In this document: one piece after another, positions 16,282 through 25,694 of the stretch
How positions within the stretch are numbered: position 1 is the stretch's first letter
Layout: every line of letters begins with the position of its first letter
Assembly (NCBI GenBank): GCA_025041195.1
Contig: JAKCFM010000001.1
Location: 1,736,001 to 1,800,000 of the forward strand
From: Halobacteriales archaeon YIM A00013
GTDB lineage: Archaea > Halobacteriota > Halobacteria > Halobacteriales > Haloarculaceae
Reading direction: 5' to 3'
Length of the DNA: 64,000 nucleotides
The notes under the pieces: generated by a model
Told to the model about the DNA's origin: nothing
Seen by the model: the letters and a program-made list of their open reading frames with translations, nothing else
Databases searched by the model: none
Position numbers and translations under genes: made by a program

Positions 16282-17052
16282 TTATTTCGGCGGCCTGAGT
16301 CGGTAGTACCGACGGTTCAGTTCGAACATATATCCTTCACGCATCGTTTTGAGCACCGCATACGTGAGACAGCCCCCAACGATCGGCATCAGAAACGTCA
16401 GATCGAACAGGAGATGCGGTGGCATCAGGGGCGGGAAGAGATTTTTGACCGAGAGTGCAGCGATAGTGATCGAGAAGATCACGCCACTCATCCCAATGGC
16501 AGCCCAGAACGGCTCTTCGACTGGCCGTCGCGCCGATCCCTTGTTCAAGAACGGGACGACCGCAATCGCGCCGACGATGACGAGATTAGCAAGCACCCCG
16601 TACGTTCGGTCAGCCATCAGCTTTTGCCCACCAAGGATGGAGAGCTCAGGGTTGAGCGGGCCGAGCTTTAGCAGTCCGAACGACCAGTACAGATACCAGT
16701 CAGGCAGAATCACGGCCGGCGTGGTTGAGGAGTCGGCTGGGGCCTCGATGTGTGGCGGCATCGTTGCTGACAGGAAGATGATCATCCCGATGAAAAACGA
16801 GGCGATTGCTAGATTACGAATTGTTTCGTGTGGCCAGGCCGGAAACCCAAGCACATCTCGCTCGATGTAGCTGGATTCGGTTCGAAGATCCTGGTCTTCA
16901 CGACGAGCGCGTTCGAAGTACTCGTACGTGAGCCGTGAGAGCCCCTGCGTTCGAGCCTTCCGATCGCTCCACGTGGGCGTTTGATCGTCCGGCGCAACGA
17001 TCCCCGAACCGTCTGTCCGGGGCTGTTCGCCGGTGGTGTCGCTCTCGGTCAT
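16282..17052 (-). CDS. Cytochrome bc complex subunit IV-type (C-terminal half of cytochrome b)
   Basis: 256-residue membrane subunit equivalent to PetD or the C-terminal part of cytochrome b. Res 1-70 are soluble. Four hydrophobic helices follow (res 75-95, 150-168, 185-205, 215-235). The Qo-site motif PEWY appears as LPDWYLYWSFG, directly followed by KLGPLNPEL. It provides part of the quinol oxidation site and pairs with the b-haem subunit encoded just upstream (86-base gap). Last gene of the bc operon. Confidence 0.85.
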   Translation of the reverse strand: MTESDTTGEQPRTDGSGIVAPDDQTPTWSDRKARTQGLSRLTYEYFERARREDQDLRTESSYIERDVLGFPAWPHETIRNLAIASFFIGMIIFLSATMPPHIEAPADSSTTPAVILPDWYLYWSFGLLKLGPLNPELSILGGQKLMADRTYGVLANLVIVGAIAVVPFLNKGSARRPVEEPFWAAIGMSGVIFSITIAALSVKNLFPPLMPPHLLFDLTFLMPIVGGCLTYAVLKTMREGYMFELNRRYYRLRPPK

Positions 17053-17138
17053 TTGTGGCTATCAAGAGTTACCAGTGAGCTACCTTCAACCCTGCGGAAC
17101 TGGCGCAACAAGAGAGTCGTCGATCGGAATGCAACCGA

Positions 17139-17945
17139 TCAGTGGGGCTCGGCGATGCCCTGCATCCAGACGATACCGATGTGAATCGCGATCAGCGCCG
17201 TCACGATGAACGGCAAGAGGAACACGTGCATCAGATACATCCGTTGTATCGTCGCTGCACTGGGTGTGAAACCACCGAACACCAGCTGTGCGGCCCACTC
17301 ACCCAGTAGTGGTATCGAAAGGGCCATCTCCACACCAATCTGGCTGGCCCAGAACGCGAGCTGATCGAACGTCAGCAAATAGCCGGAGTAGCCAAACACC
17401 AGCGTCAGCGAGATCAGCACGATCCCGAGCAGCCAGTTGAGCTCTCGTGGCTCTTTGTACGCACCGGTGAAATACACACGCAGCATGTGTAAGAACACTG
17501 CGGCGGTCATCACCTGCGCCGACCACCGATGGATCGAGCGCAGCATATAGCCGAAGTTGAGATCCGTCATGATGAACGTGATCTGCTGGTAGGCAGCCGA
17601 CGGATCACCCGTCGCACCACCGGCGGCTCCGGGAACGTAGTAAAAGCCAAGCAGTGCGCCACTGAACGCGGCCACAATGTACGCCAGCAGCGAGAAAAAG
17701 CCAAGCGAGTAGAGCGGATACCAGTACCAGAACTTGTTGTCCAGATTGTACTGCTCCGTGTGGCTCTTTGGCATCTGGAGATTGATCTTATAGTAGAGAT
17801 TCTCCAGCAACTCCATGTAGTCCACAATGCGGAATCGCTTATCGATCCACATCAGCGTCGAGAGATAGCCCTTCTCGACGGGAGAGAGATCTTTCTCCTG
17901 GAGCCAGCCGTTGTGGTCGTGATCGTCTTTGGGTTCGAGGCTCAT
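17139..17945 (-). CDS. Cytochrome b (b6-type, haem-binding subunit)
   Basis: 268 residues with about four to five helices. Haem ligand His residues lie in MLRSIHRWSAQVMTAAVFLHMLRVYFTG and in the last helices (LMHVFLLPFIVTALIAIHIG), spaced as in cytochrome b6. It transfers electrons across the membrane in the Q-cycle. The start ATG is adjacent to the Rieske stop (two-base gap). The soluble N-terminus of about 65 residues is longer than in b6. Confidence 0.92.
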   Translation of the reverse strand: MSLEPKDDHDHNGWLQEKDLSPVEKGYLSTLMWIDKRFRIVDYMELLENLYYKINLQMPKSHTEQYNLDNKFWYWYPLYSLGFFSLLAYIVAAFSGALLGFYYVPGAAGGATGDPSAAYQQITFIMTDLNFGYMLRSIHRWSAQVMTAAVFLHMLRVYFTGAYKEPRELNWLLGIVLISLTLVFGYSGYLLTFDQLAFWASQIGVEMALSIPLLGEWAAQLVFGGFTPSAATIQRMYLMHVFLLPFIVTALIAIHIGIVWMQGIAEPH

Positions 17946-17947
17946 TC

Positions 17948-18841
17948 TCAGTGTCCCCCACCGGAATCGCTGCCCGAATCGCTGCTTCCGCCCGAATCCC
18001 CTGCTGGCCGTGGAAGCGCCGTAAACGTCTTATCGATGATGCTGAACGGATCGTACGACGACTGGTGGCACTGACAGTACACCTGGTCTTCTGCGGCGAA
18101 CTTCTCACTGCCGGGGAACGCCTTGAATCCCGGCACACAGCAAAAGTGCGTACACTTATCCAACCATGCGATAAAGCCCTGCGACGTGGTTGCCTCAAGC
18201 CACGGGTCGTTCTGGGCCATCTCTTCGATGCGTGTGCTCCGAAGCAGTTGAATCGGAATCGTGTTGTCGGTGTCCTCCGAGCGCCAGGTTGCCATGGCGG
18301 GCTTTCCGAGGCCGCTTTGGCCGATATCGTTGCCCCAGTCCTGATAATCGCTGAAGTGATCGACAGTGAGGTTGTCGCCGGCTGAAAGTTCGCTTGATTG
18401 CCATTCGTACGGCGACTCTGGTGCCGATTTGAACTCGTTTGGCTGGTCGGCATCCGGACGAACGCCCTCGTACGTCTGGACGCCACAGTACTGGAACCAC
18501 TCGGTGGAGTAGGTGACACCAGCGATATCCATCTCCGCGACGGTGATCTGCTTTCCGGCCTCCTCGACGGTCTGTGACTCCGGCCAGACGCCTCGAATCG
18601 TCCCATCGTCAGCGATCTCCAGGGGAATCTGGGGCATGCCACGGGGAGCCGGTCCGCCCGTGTTTTCGATCGCTTTGAACTGTGTGACACCACCACCCTC
18701 ACCAGTTGAGGAAGTGAGCGACGACGTACCGATACCGGTGGTGACGCCCACCGTCGACAACGATGCTGCGCCGACGACGCCTTTGACAAAGCGGCGACGG
18801 CCGGACTCGGTCGGATATTTGTCTGAATCGTTTGAACTCAT
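17948..18841 (-). CDS. Rieske iron-sulfur protein of the bc complex
   Basis: 297 residues. A Tat-like start (SGRRRFVKGVVGAASL) anchors or exports the protein. The [2Fe-2S] site is complete: CTHFC (Cys230, His232) and CQCHQSSYDPF (Cys256, His259), with extra Cys for the stabilising disulfide. About 170 residues separate the signal from the cluster-binding fold, longer than in bacterial proteins. The C-terminal 20 residues are Gly/Ser/Asp-rich. It accepts electrons from quinol at the Qo site and probably passes them to the halocyanin of the same operon. Confidence 0.94.
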   Translation of the reverse strand: MSSNDSDKYPTESGRRRFVKGVVGAASLSTVGVTTGIGTSSLTSSTGEGGGVTQFKAIENTGGPAPRGMPQIPLEIADDGTIRGVWPESQTVEEAGKQITVAEMDIAGVTYSTEWFQYCGVQTYEGVRPDADQPNEFKSAPESPYEWQSSELSAGDNLTVDHFSDYQDWGNDIGQSGLGKPAMATWRSEDTDNTIPIQLLRSTRIEEMAQNDPWLEATTSQGFIAWLDKCTHFCCVPGFKAFPGSEKFAAEDQVYCQCHQSSYDPFSIIDKTFTALPRPAGDSGGSSDSGSDSGGGH

Positions 18842-18845
18842 AGAA

Positions 18846-19232
18846 TCACCGTTTGTAGTAGGGATACACTGCGCGCTTGATGGAATCCCAGACGCTCACA
18901 TCGGTCGTCTGTCCCTCGGCATCCTCTTGGCGCACGTAGAGATCCTCCCATTTGCGACGACGCTTTTTCACGACCATCACATCGGGCAAGAACTCCTTGC
19001 GATAGAGCATGAGAATGAACGAGAGATTAACGAACACCAGCGTGAGCAAACCGCCAAGGAACATGTTTCCGAACGGGTCGAGTCCCCAGCCGGTTGCGAT
19101 GCCGTAGGTGAACATCCCGACGAACACCACCTCAAGCACCGTGAGCAGCACGATTGCGATCGCCGCCGCAGTGCTCTCTCGTGGTGGTTCGTAGCGATGG
19201 ATCGCGCCGTAGTCGCTGTCACCCGATGGCAT
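18846..19232 (-). CDS. Small bc-operon membrane protein (DUF7318-like)
   Basis: 128 residues with two helices (res 23-45 and 52-76) and a basic segment KKRRRKWEDLYVR after the second, followed by a soluble tail. It sits between the halocyanin and the Rieske gene with a 1-base overlap and a 4-base gap, so it is probably an accessory or assembly subunit of the bc complex. The DUF number is from memory and should be checked. Confidence 0.72.
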   Translation of the reverse strand: MPSGDSDYGAIHRYEPPRESTAAAIAIVLLTVLEVVFVGMFTYGIATGWGLDPFGNMFLGGLLTLVFVNLSFILMLYRKEFLPDVMVVKKRRRKWEDLYVRQEDAEGQTTDVSVWDSIKRAVYPYYKR

Positions 19233-19882
19233 CAGTTCTGTCCTCCTTTCGTGTGGGCGCTCTCACCGTATTTGAGCTGGTAGAAGGTGAACACCAGCGC
19301 CATAAACATCATGAGAACGGCTCCAAAGCCGACGTAGTGGGGCTGAATGGCAACGCCCATCTCGTGGGGGTCGACTTCCTGTGCCGCAGCGGCTGACTGT
19401 CTGGGGACGTTGGCACCGACCGCAACACCGCCTTTCATCCCGCTTCCTTCGTGGGGGACGCAGTGGTAGTTGAAGATGCCCTCCTCCTCAAACGTATGCT
19501 CGAAGGTCGTTCCTGCGTCACCCGTCGGGCTGCCGCTGTTGAACGCCTCATCGTTTGAGACGACGTTGTGCGCACCGCCCTCGCCAGTCCATTCCCAGAT
19601 CACGGTCGTTCCTGGATCGACGTGGACGGCTGCCGGACCGAACCCCATCCCGTCACTGCCAGCACCGACCTGGATAGTCACTTCGGCGTTGCCAGTCTGG
19701 TCGTCGGCCGAATCGGAATAGCCGTTTGCATCGTCGAGGTAGCCACCGAAGTCGATCGGGCCGCTACCACCGCCACCGCCTCCGGAGCCCTCCTGTGCGG
19801 CGACGGGCCCAGAAGCCGCAGAGGTTGCAGCTGCGGCCCCTGCCGCGCCGCCAGCTGTGCGGAGAAATTCCCGTCTATTCAT
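19232..19882 (-). CDS. Halocyanin-domain protein with C-terminal membrane anchor
   Basis: 216 residues. A Tat signal (MNRREFLRTAGGAAGAAAA) and a Gly/Ser linker precede a type I copper domain: ligands His in GAHNVVSND, then Cys, His and Met in NYHCVPHEGSGMKG. A transmembrane helix (res 185-205) near the C-terminus anchors it. Blue-copper proteins replace soluble cytochrome c in haloarchaea. Placement inside the bc operon suggests that it takes electrons from the Rieske protein. The start at 19882 fits the signal peptide; the upstream frame to 19930 does not. Confidence 0.9.
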   Translation of the reverse strand: MNRREFLRTAGGAAGAAAATSAASGPVAAQEGSGGGGGGSGPIDFGGYLDDANGYSDSADDQTGNAEVTIQVGAGSDGMGFGPAAVHVDPGTTVIWEWTGEGGAHNVVSNDEAFNSGSPTGDAGTTFEHTFEEEGIFNYHCVPHEGSGMKGGVAVGANVPRQSAAAAQEVDPHEMGVAIQPHYVGFGAVLMMFMALVFTFYQLKYGESAHTKGGQN

Positions 19883-19941
19883 ACACACGCTGGATTCAGG
19901 ACCGAATTCGTATAAACCCACCGAAGCCACATACAGCGCCG

Positions 19942-20709
19942 CTACAGCCCGTGTTGTGGCGTCTCGTTCGTTTCGTCAGTTGAATTGTCAGTTTCCAGCT
20001 GTTCGAGTGGGATGGCCGACTCACCATCGCCGCGTCCGACCGCTCGCAAGCGGTCTCGATACTCCGCCGCCCGGAATCGATCGGACAGTCGTGCGTTGGC
20101 GACCATCACGAAGACGAACAGCCCGATCAGCACGAACACACCACCGAACACGCCGCCAAAGAGGCTCCCCTCACCAATCCCAGCGATCGATGCGCCAATC
20201 AGTCCCAGCCCCATCAGTGAAACGGCGCTGCCAACAACCAGCAACATCGTGTGGCCGAGCGAGCCGGTTCCCTCTGCTATCTCGTCTGGGTGTGGAAGCA
20301 CCTCGCCTGCTGGGCGATCGGGTGCGTCGTATGACTCCATCGAACAGAGTGCCACTGAGGGTTCTACGTCCCGGAGAACGGTCCCTTGTCCACTCACCGT
20401 CCCATCCTCGAACACGACGGCGTAGCCCTCATCGGAGACTGCGGCGACGCGATCCGGCGAATCAAGGCGCTCGATCCGCGCAAACACGTCTCGGTCTGCA
20501 ACCCGGTGTTTCAGATCGGCCTCCACACGATCGAGCAGTCGGTGCCCGGTGATCCAGCTGTCCGGGTCGAACACCGCGTCCCACTCTTCGGCCGTCATCT
20601 CCGCCATATCTCGGGGGCCGAAATCGTCGAAGTCGTACTTCGATTCCACCTGCTTGCGAAGCTCCTCAAGCTCGTCGTCCGTCGCAGGGGAGGCCGAATC
20701 GTCGCTCAT
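19942..20709 (-). CDS. bc-operon-associated protein (DUF7319-like)
   Basis: 255 residues. An acidic soluble N-terminal domain of about 155 residues (DPDSWITGHRLLDRVEADL, VFARIERLDSPDRVAAV) is followed by two helices (res 163-182 and 190-212) and a cytosolic tail. It is probably the first gene of the cytochrome bc operon, 59 bases before the halocyanin gene. Start 20709 is chosen over 20790 because the added residues look non-coding. Function is unknown; an assembly role is inferred from linkage. Confidence 0.7.
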   Translation of the reverse strand: MSDDSASPATDDELEELRKQVESKYDFDDFGPRDMAEMTAEEWDAVFDPDSWITGHRLLDRVEADLKHRVADRDVFARIERLDSPDRVAAVSDEGYAVVFEDGTVSGQGTVLRDVEPSVALCSMESYDAPDRPAGEVLPHPDEIAEGTGSLGHTMLLVVGSAVSLMGLGLIGASIAGIGEGSLFGGVFGGVFVLIGLFVFVMVANARLSDRFRAAEYRDRLRAVGRGDGESAIPLEQLETDNSTDETNETPQHGL

Positions 20710-20810
20710 ACGTCGTGTACACGCTCCAAACCCCTTAGCGTGACGATCACTGTTCCGGAGGGGCGCTATTGCCACAATATGATCGACCATTTGGCAAAAG
20801 TATTACAAAA

Positions 20811-20817
20811 TATAAAA
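20811..20817 (+). promoter_or_regulatory. TATA box of the secreted metallopeptidase gene
   Basis: TATAAAA in an A-rich stretch, 17 to 23 bases before the ATG at 20834. The spacing allows a leaderless transcript, or a slightly downstream start at Met11 (20864). Confidence 0.5.
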
Positions 20818-20833
20818 GAAAGTCGTAAGTATT

Positions 20834-22903
20834 ATGGTTAATCGTTTATCAGAATTGTTCGGAATGCGAATCCATGCCATTCTACTGACAGCCATACTGA
20901 TAGTCTCGGCCGGTGCGGTCGGAACCACAGGCGCGATGGTTCCGGCGCAAGCGGCCGACACTGGCGTTGCAGATCGTCCTGCACACCAGCCGACCAATGA
21001 AACGGACGGTCCGATTCCGGTTGAGCCGGCACCTGGCGAACTCGAACAGCCCACCGCGGGCGAGGTGCACGCGGCGGCCAATGCCGTCAGCACTGCAGAC
21101 ACTGAGAGCAGTGCAACCGCTGCCGGCGATGGAATGCTACGCCAGTTCTACACCTCACAGACCGGTGCGTTCACGCAGTTCGAACGCCGCGGTGTGGGTG
21201 ACAATATCGAAATCTGGGTGGCGACGAATCTATCCTGGCCAGCGGACGATCCACGAGCCGATCCATCGGTGAGCGACCGACAGGTCAACCACCTGATCTC
21301 GGAGTTCGATGAGAAGATCTACCCCAACGAGTCGGAGGTGTTTGGCACGCCCGCAGCGCGCGACGGTGTCGACAGTCCGCTTTCTGAGGCTGGGTATTTC
21401 CCGTCGGACTATTACAACACCGCAGATGACGCCGGCAACAAGACGGCGTTGCTCGTGACGAACATCGTCGATGAGAACTACTACAACGCGAGCTATCCGG
21501 TGTACACCGCCGGCTACTACTCGCCGACGACACAGCAGTACTCCGATCGGAACGTCATCACGGTCGATGCAGCCAACTGGGACGACCTCGACGGTGAGAC
21601 CGAATACGTCGGGATCGAGGGCACGCTGGCACACGAGTACCAGCACCTCATCCACGGCGATTACGACAGTGATGAAACGTCCTGGATCAACGAGGGAATG
21701 TCGGACTACGCCGAGAACGTGGTTGGTTATCCAGCACCGGAGAGCCACGTCACGGGCTATGAGCAGAATCCATCGAACTCGCTGATCAACTGGGGCGATC
21801 AAGGAGATATCAACATCCTGGCCGACTACGGCGAGGCATATGCGTTCCAGTTGTATCTCGTCGATCGGTTCGGAGAGGAGTTCGTCTCCGAACTGTTTGC
21901 CAACGAGGCCAACGGGATCGAAAGCGTCGAGCAAACGCTTGATGCCAACGGTATCTCGGCTGATTTCGCCGACGTTTACCAGCAGTTCGCGGTCGCGGCG
22001 GCGCTTGACGGGAAGGTGAAAAATCCCAAGGACGCCTACCAGATCGACGGCATCGATCTGAATCTCAACACGTCGAAGGAATCGCCGACGGCGAGTGCGT
22101 GGGGCACAGCGTATCAAGAGTACGATACGAGCGAGAAGGGACCGATCAAGGACGTTTCTGTCTCGGGCACCGACTATCTCGGAACACAGTGGCAGACAAC
22201 GACCGATCCGGTTGCTGGGGAGGGAGAAGTCCTCTACAGCGGCTCTGGCGATCTGCTGGATCGGTTCGCCATCACGGAAGCCGACCTCTCGAACACGGAT
22301 GACACGACGTTGACGTTCGAGACCAACTACGCTATCGAGCAGAACTGGGATTACGGCTTCGTGCAGGTCTCAACCGACGGCGGTGAAACCTGGACGAGTC
22401 TCTCGAATGAGAACACGGTCTCTGAAACCGCAGATGGTGCCCATCCGCGCGTGCAAGAGAACGTTCCCGGCTTTTCGGGCAGCTCCGACGGCTGGACGAA
22501 ACAGACGTTCGACCTCTCCGCCTACGAGGGCCAAGAGGTCCTGATCGGCTTCAGATACACGACTGACTGGGCAACCCAGGAAGACGGCTGGTATCTCAAG
22601 AACGTCTCGGTCGGTGACAAACGGCTCAGCGGTGATTCGACGGAGCCGTTCATGAGCCTCCGCGAAGCACAGCAAAAGCCGATCGACTACCAGTACTCGA
22701 TCGTCGGCATCAAACACAACGGCAAGGCGAAGGTGAAACATCTCGATCTGAAGAATTTCGAAGCGTCCGATGAACAGGACCTGAAGAAATTCCTGCACAA
22801 CGGCAACTTCGAGAAGGTGATTGTTGCGGCCACGTGGGCTGCCAACACCGGAGAGAGTGGTCGCGTCCCGGTTGGCGTCGATCTCTCGTTCGCCCACGAA
22901 TAA
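20834..22903 (+). CDS. Secreted zinc metallopeptidase, M6/immune-inhibitor-A-like
   Basis: 689 residues. A Sec-type signal (res 10-42, ending APAQAADTG-like) precedes an acidic propeptide-like region and the catalytic domain. The zinc motif HEYQH is at res 267-271, with the third ligand or Glu in SWINEGMSDYAE about 16 residues on, the HExxH...E gluzincin/M6 pattern. Res 430-600 form a beta-sandwich (EVLYSGSGDLLDRFAITEAD, VQVSTDGGETWTSLS) like the accessory domains of immune inhibitor A peptidases. It probably digests extracellular protein. A T-run follows the stop codon. Confidence 0.82.
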   Translation: MVNRLSELFGMRIHAILLTAILIVSAGAVGTTGAMVPAQAADTGVADRPAHQPTNETDGPIPVEPAPGELEQPTAGEVHAAANAVSTADTESSATAAGDGMLRQFYTSQTGAFTQFERRGVGDNIEIWVATNLSWPADDPRADPSVSDRQVNHLISEFDEKIYPNESEVFGTPAARDGVDSPLSEAGYFPSDYYNTADDAGNKTALLVTNIVDENYYNASYPVYTAGYYSPTTQQYSDRNVITVDAANWDDLDGETEYVGIEGTLAHEYQHLIHGDYDSDETSWINEGMSDYAENVVGYPAPESHVTGYEQNPSNSLINWGDQGDINILADYGEAYAFQLYLVDRFGEEFVSELFANEANGIESVEQTLDANGISADFADVYQQFAVAAALDGKVKNPKDAYQIDGIDLNLNTSKESPTASAWGTAYQEYDTSEKGPIKDVSVSGTDYLGTQWQTTTDPVAGEGEVLYSGSGDLLDRFAITEADLSNTDDTTLTFETNYAIEQNWDYGFVQVSTDGGETWTSLSNENTVSETADGAHPRVQENVPGFSGSSDGWTKQTFDLSAYEGQEVLIGFRYTTDWATQEDGWYLKNVSVGDKRLSGDSTEPFMSLREAQQKPIDYQYSIVGIKHNGKAKVKHLDLKNFEASDEQDLKKFLHNGNFEKVIVAATWAANTGESGRVPVGVDLSFAHE

Positions 22904-22916
22904 CCGCGCCGTTCTA

Positions 22917-22924
22917 TATTTTTT
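22917..22924 (+). terminator. T-rich terminator-like run
   Basis: TATTTTTT between the convergent peptidase and CPBP genes, 14 bases past the peptidase stop codon. Archaeal termination often occurs at such runs. Weak evidence. Confidence 0.35.
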
Positions 22925-23715
22925 CACAGCTGCCCGGTTGCCTGGAGATACGCCAACAGAAACTGCGTCGCGTTGAACAGGCCGTGGACGATCGCCGGGA
23001 CGATGAGATCATCAGTCAGTTCATACAACGCACCAAGCGCCAGCGAGAGGACGAACACGACCGAGAGCGCTCCGATCACGCTGAGCGCCGAGCCGTTCAT
23101 GCTGCTGTAATGGATTGACGCGAAAAAGAGGCTGGTCAGCACGATCGCACTGGTTGGTCCCATTGCTCGTCGCATCGACCCCTGGACGACGCCGCGAAAG
23201 AGGAGCTCCTCGCTCGGCCCGACGATGAGCTGAAACCCCAAAAAGAGCCAGATCAGCACTGGCTGTTGTTGGACGTCCTGGATGAATGAGCTTTCAGCCG
23301 TGGGGATCTGCAGAATGTGTTCGATAAGGTACGATATCCCTGCCCAGGTGAGAACCACGAGGAGAAAGCCTGCGATAATCGCCTGTATCGTCCGCCAGGA
23401 CGGCCGTTGCAGATTGAGGAGCGAGAACCGATCAAGCAACGAGAGATACGCCAGGCTCGTTCCGATGAACGCCACCCCTTGCAGCGAAATCGAGCTCAAC
23501 AGCGCCGCCCGTCCGGGATGGCCAGCGATGGCGATGCCAAATCCCGCAAGCAATGACTGCAGGACGACCATGACGATGATTCCGACAAACAGCGCGCTAA
23601 CACCGACGGCGACTGCTCGGAGCACGGTCCGAAACCGCCAGTACGGTTCGTCGACCTCGATCACAGCCACCCACCCATCCAGCAATGATGCATTGGCCGG
23701 ACTATGCCGGGTCAA
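22924..23715 (-). CDS. CPBP family intramembrane metalloprotease (CAAX-like)
   Basis: 263-residue membrane protein with about eight helices. The CPBP/Abi motifs are present: GPSEELLFRGVVQG (motif 1 EExxxR), FFASIHYSS with the His of motif 2, and VHGLFNATQF (motif 3 HxxxN). The family cleaves membrane proteins or prenylated peptides. Some archaeal members are linked to bacteriocin immunity, but nothing here shows a substrate. Start at 23715; codons further in could also serve. Confidence 0.88.
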   Translation of the reverse strand: MTRHSPANASLLDGWVAVIEVDEPYWRFRTVLRAVAVGVSALFVGIIVMVVLQSLLAGFGIAIAGHPGRAALLSSISLQGVAFIGTSLAYLSLLDRFSLLNLQRPSWRTIQAIIAGFLLVVLTWAGISYLIEHILQIPTAESSFIQDVQQQPVLIWLFLGFQLIVGPSEELLFRGVVQGSMRRAMGPTSAIVLTSLFFASIHYSSMNGSALSVIGALSVVFVLSLALGALYELTDDLIVPAIVHGLFNATQFLLAYLQATGQL

Positions 23716-23747
23716 GCCAATAATTTTGGGAAGCGACGACGACCTGT

Positions 23748-25040
23748 TCAGGGTCCCTCGATGGTGAGCGAGCGGGTATCACCGACCGCGTTTGCCTCAG
23801 GAGTATCGTCGCCGCCGAGCAGGCCACGTGCAGCCCGTTTTCCCCACTCAACCGCCGGCTGTGTGAACGTCTCGACTTCTAACAGCTCGCCGGTCATGAT
23901 CGTGGCTGCTTCCATCGAGACGAGGAGCTCACCCAGCGAGTACGCATCGAGGGCATCGATCTCTAGTCGAACGGTTGGCTGATTGGCCGCGGCGAGACTC
24001 GCTTCAGTTGCCTCGAACTCCGCATCGAGCAGTGCTCCGAGGCCGGTGTCTCCCAGATACGATAGCGCATCGATCTCCGTCGATGGGATCGTCAGTTCGG
24101 GCCGTTCTCGTGGACGCACGAGCGTCACGAGCTTATCATGTCTTCCAGCCCGATACAGCTGGAGCTGTGAGTGCTGATCGGTTGCGCCCAGCGCCCGCAC
24201 TGGCGTCTGGCCGAGGCCATCCTTGCCGAGACTTTCTGCCCACAGCTGTGCGAACCACTCCGCAAACGGCTCTAAGCGCTCTGCGTACGGAACAAATGCG
24301 TTGATGTTCGCACCCCGCTGTTCCAGCGCGTACGCCACCGCGGCGTAGGCGTACGCCGGCGTCTCAAAGAGGCTTGCCGACAGTGAGTTTCGGGCCGCAC
24401 GGCCGCCAGCAAGCAGCTGCTCCACATCACAACCCAGAATCGTGGGCGCCACGAGGCTCGTCGTCGACAGTACGGAAAACCGACCAGGCACGCCCGCGGG
24501 CACGCTGAGTGACGGGAGGTCGTGGCGGTCTACGAGCTCTCTAAGCGGGCCGTCCGCACCCGTCGTCACGATCGTCTGTTCGGTCCAATCGACGCCGGCG
24601 TCCGCCATCGCCTCGCGAACGATGAGGAAGTTCGAGAGCGTCTCCGCTGTTGTCCCCGACTGGGAAACGACGTGGACTGCCGTTTGGTCCCACGTCAGTG
24701 ATGATAGCTGCGAGGAGAGCTGCTGTGGATCGACATTATCGCAGACGGGATTGTTCTCGCCAACACCGAGTGCGCTGGTCACCGTAGCACTGCCGAGCGC
24801 ACTGCCGCCAATACCGACGGTGAGAACCGTCTCACAATCCGCAAGCGGTTCGACGGCGTTCGCAATACGGTCCGGGTCCGTCTCCGAACCGAGTGCGAGC
24901 GACCGGTAGCCAAATCCCTCGGTTGTAATTTCTTGCTCAATATGCTCGTGGATAGCAGCGACCCGTTCGTCGAGTCGTTCGAGTGCGGCGCGGGAGAGTC
25001 CCGGCTGTGAATCGAGGACGCTGCCGATATCGACGTACAT
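23748..25040 (-). CDS. pgi: Glucose-6-phosphate isomerase
   Basis: 430 residues. Interconverts glucose-6-phosphate and fructose-6-phosphate in glycolysis and gluconeogenesis. SIS folds are seen with VGIGGSALGSATV (phosphate loop), VVSQSGTTAETLSN, the catalytic Glu region VPYAERLEPFAEWFAQLWAESLGKDG and the His region ATDQHSQLQLYRAGRHDK. The start MYVDIGSVLDSQPG at 25040 fits the haloarchaeal enzyme; the frame upstream to 25112 would overlap the divergent gene's leader. Confidence 0.95.
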   Translation of the reverse strand: MYVDIGSVLDSQPGLSRAALERLDERVAAIHEHIEQEITTEGFGYRSLALGSETDPDRIANAVEPLADCETVLTVGIGGSALGSATVTSALGVGENNPVCDNVDPQQLSSQLSSLTWDQTAVHVVSQSGTTAETLSNFLIVREAMADAGVDWTEQTIVTTGADGPLRELVDRHDLPSLSVPAGVPGRFSVLSTTSLVAPTILGCDVEQLLAGGRAARNSLSASLFETPAYAYAAVAYALEQRGANINAFVPYAERLEPFAEWFAQLWAESLGKDGLGQTPVRALGATDQHSQLQLYRAGRHDKLVTLVRPRERPELTIPSTEIDALSYLGDTGLGALLDAEFEATEASLAAANQPTVRLEIDALDAYSLGELLVSMEAATIMTGELLEVETFTQPAVEWGKRAARGLLGGDDTPEANAVGDTRSLTIEGP

Positions 25041-25123
25041 GAGAGCATGATGGGCAACTGGTGGTATAAGCTGGGCGAAGCCGATCGGGGAATTAATCCC
25101 AGAGCGACCCATTTACTCGTCTA

Positions 25124-25669
25124 ATGACCGCTGCAGGCGACACTCGATCGTACGGCGGCCTGCTGACGGCGCTCCCGTTCGCGTTCCGACGGTCAAACTC
25201 CACGGTGTTTCGGGTGTATCTGCTACTCGGTGGATTCGTGGGACTGTTCGTGACGCTTATTTTTGGCCTGGGGACGCTCGTCCTGCTGGATTCGATGGCC
25301 GGCGTCGCAGCGGGTGTCATCACGTTCACACCCGCGCTCTATCTGCTTATCTGGCTAGCGATCGTTGCGCCGCTGCTCACACCACCGCTGCTCGTCGCCA
25401 GACGCCACCGACTCGGCAATCCGAGCCGGCGGTATGACTGCTGGATCGCCGTGGCTGGCTTTTGCTTCGTGGGGCTGCTCTACTGCGGCGCGGTAATCGC
25501 GTTACCATCCACACAGCAGCCACCGATTCAGCCCGGTCCGTTTGCAGGACTGCTTCGCCAGTTCTACGCCTGGGCACAACCGATTGGTGTCGTGCCACCG
25601 CTGATTGGTGTCGGGGCCATCATCGCCACGCATTGGCTGTTCCGTGACGACGAGCGAACGCTGGAGTGA
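25124..25669 (+). CDS. Conserved haloarchaeal membrane protein
   Basis: 181 residues with four helices (res 28-50, 55-80, 108-128, 153-170) and short loops. No charged residues in the membrane suggest transport. Nothing identifies a function. It is followed after 25 bases by the DUF5812-like gene. Confidence 0.62.
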   Translation: MTAAGDTRSYGGLLTALPFAFRRSNSTVFRVYLLLGGFVGLFVTLIFGLGTLVLLDSMAGVAAGVITFTPALYLLIWLAIVAPLLTPPLLVARRHRLGNPSRRYDCWIAVAGFCFVGLLYCGAVIALPSTQQPPIQPGPFAGLLRQFYAWAQPIGVVPPLIGVGAIIATHWLFRDDERTLE

Positions 25670-25694
25670 AATTCTTCGACGAAGTGAATCCGAT

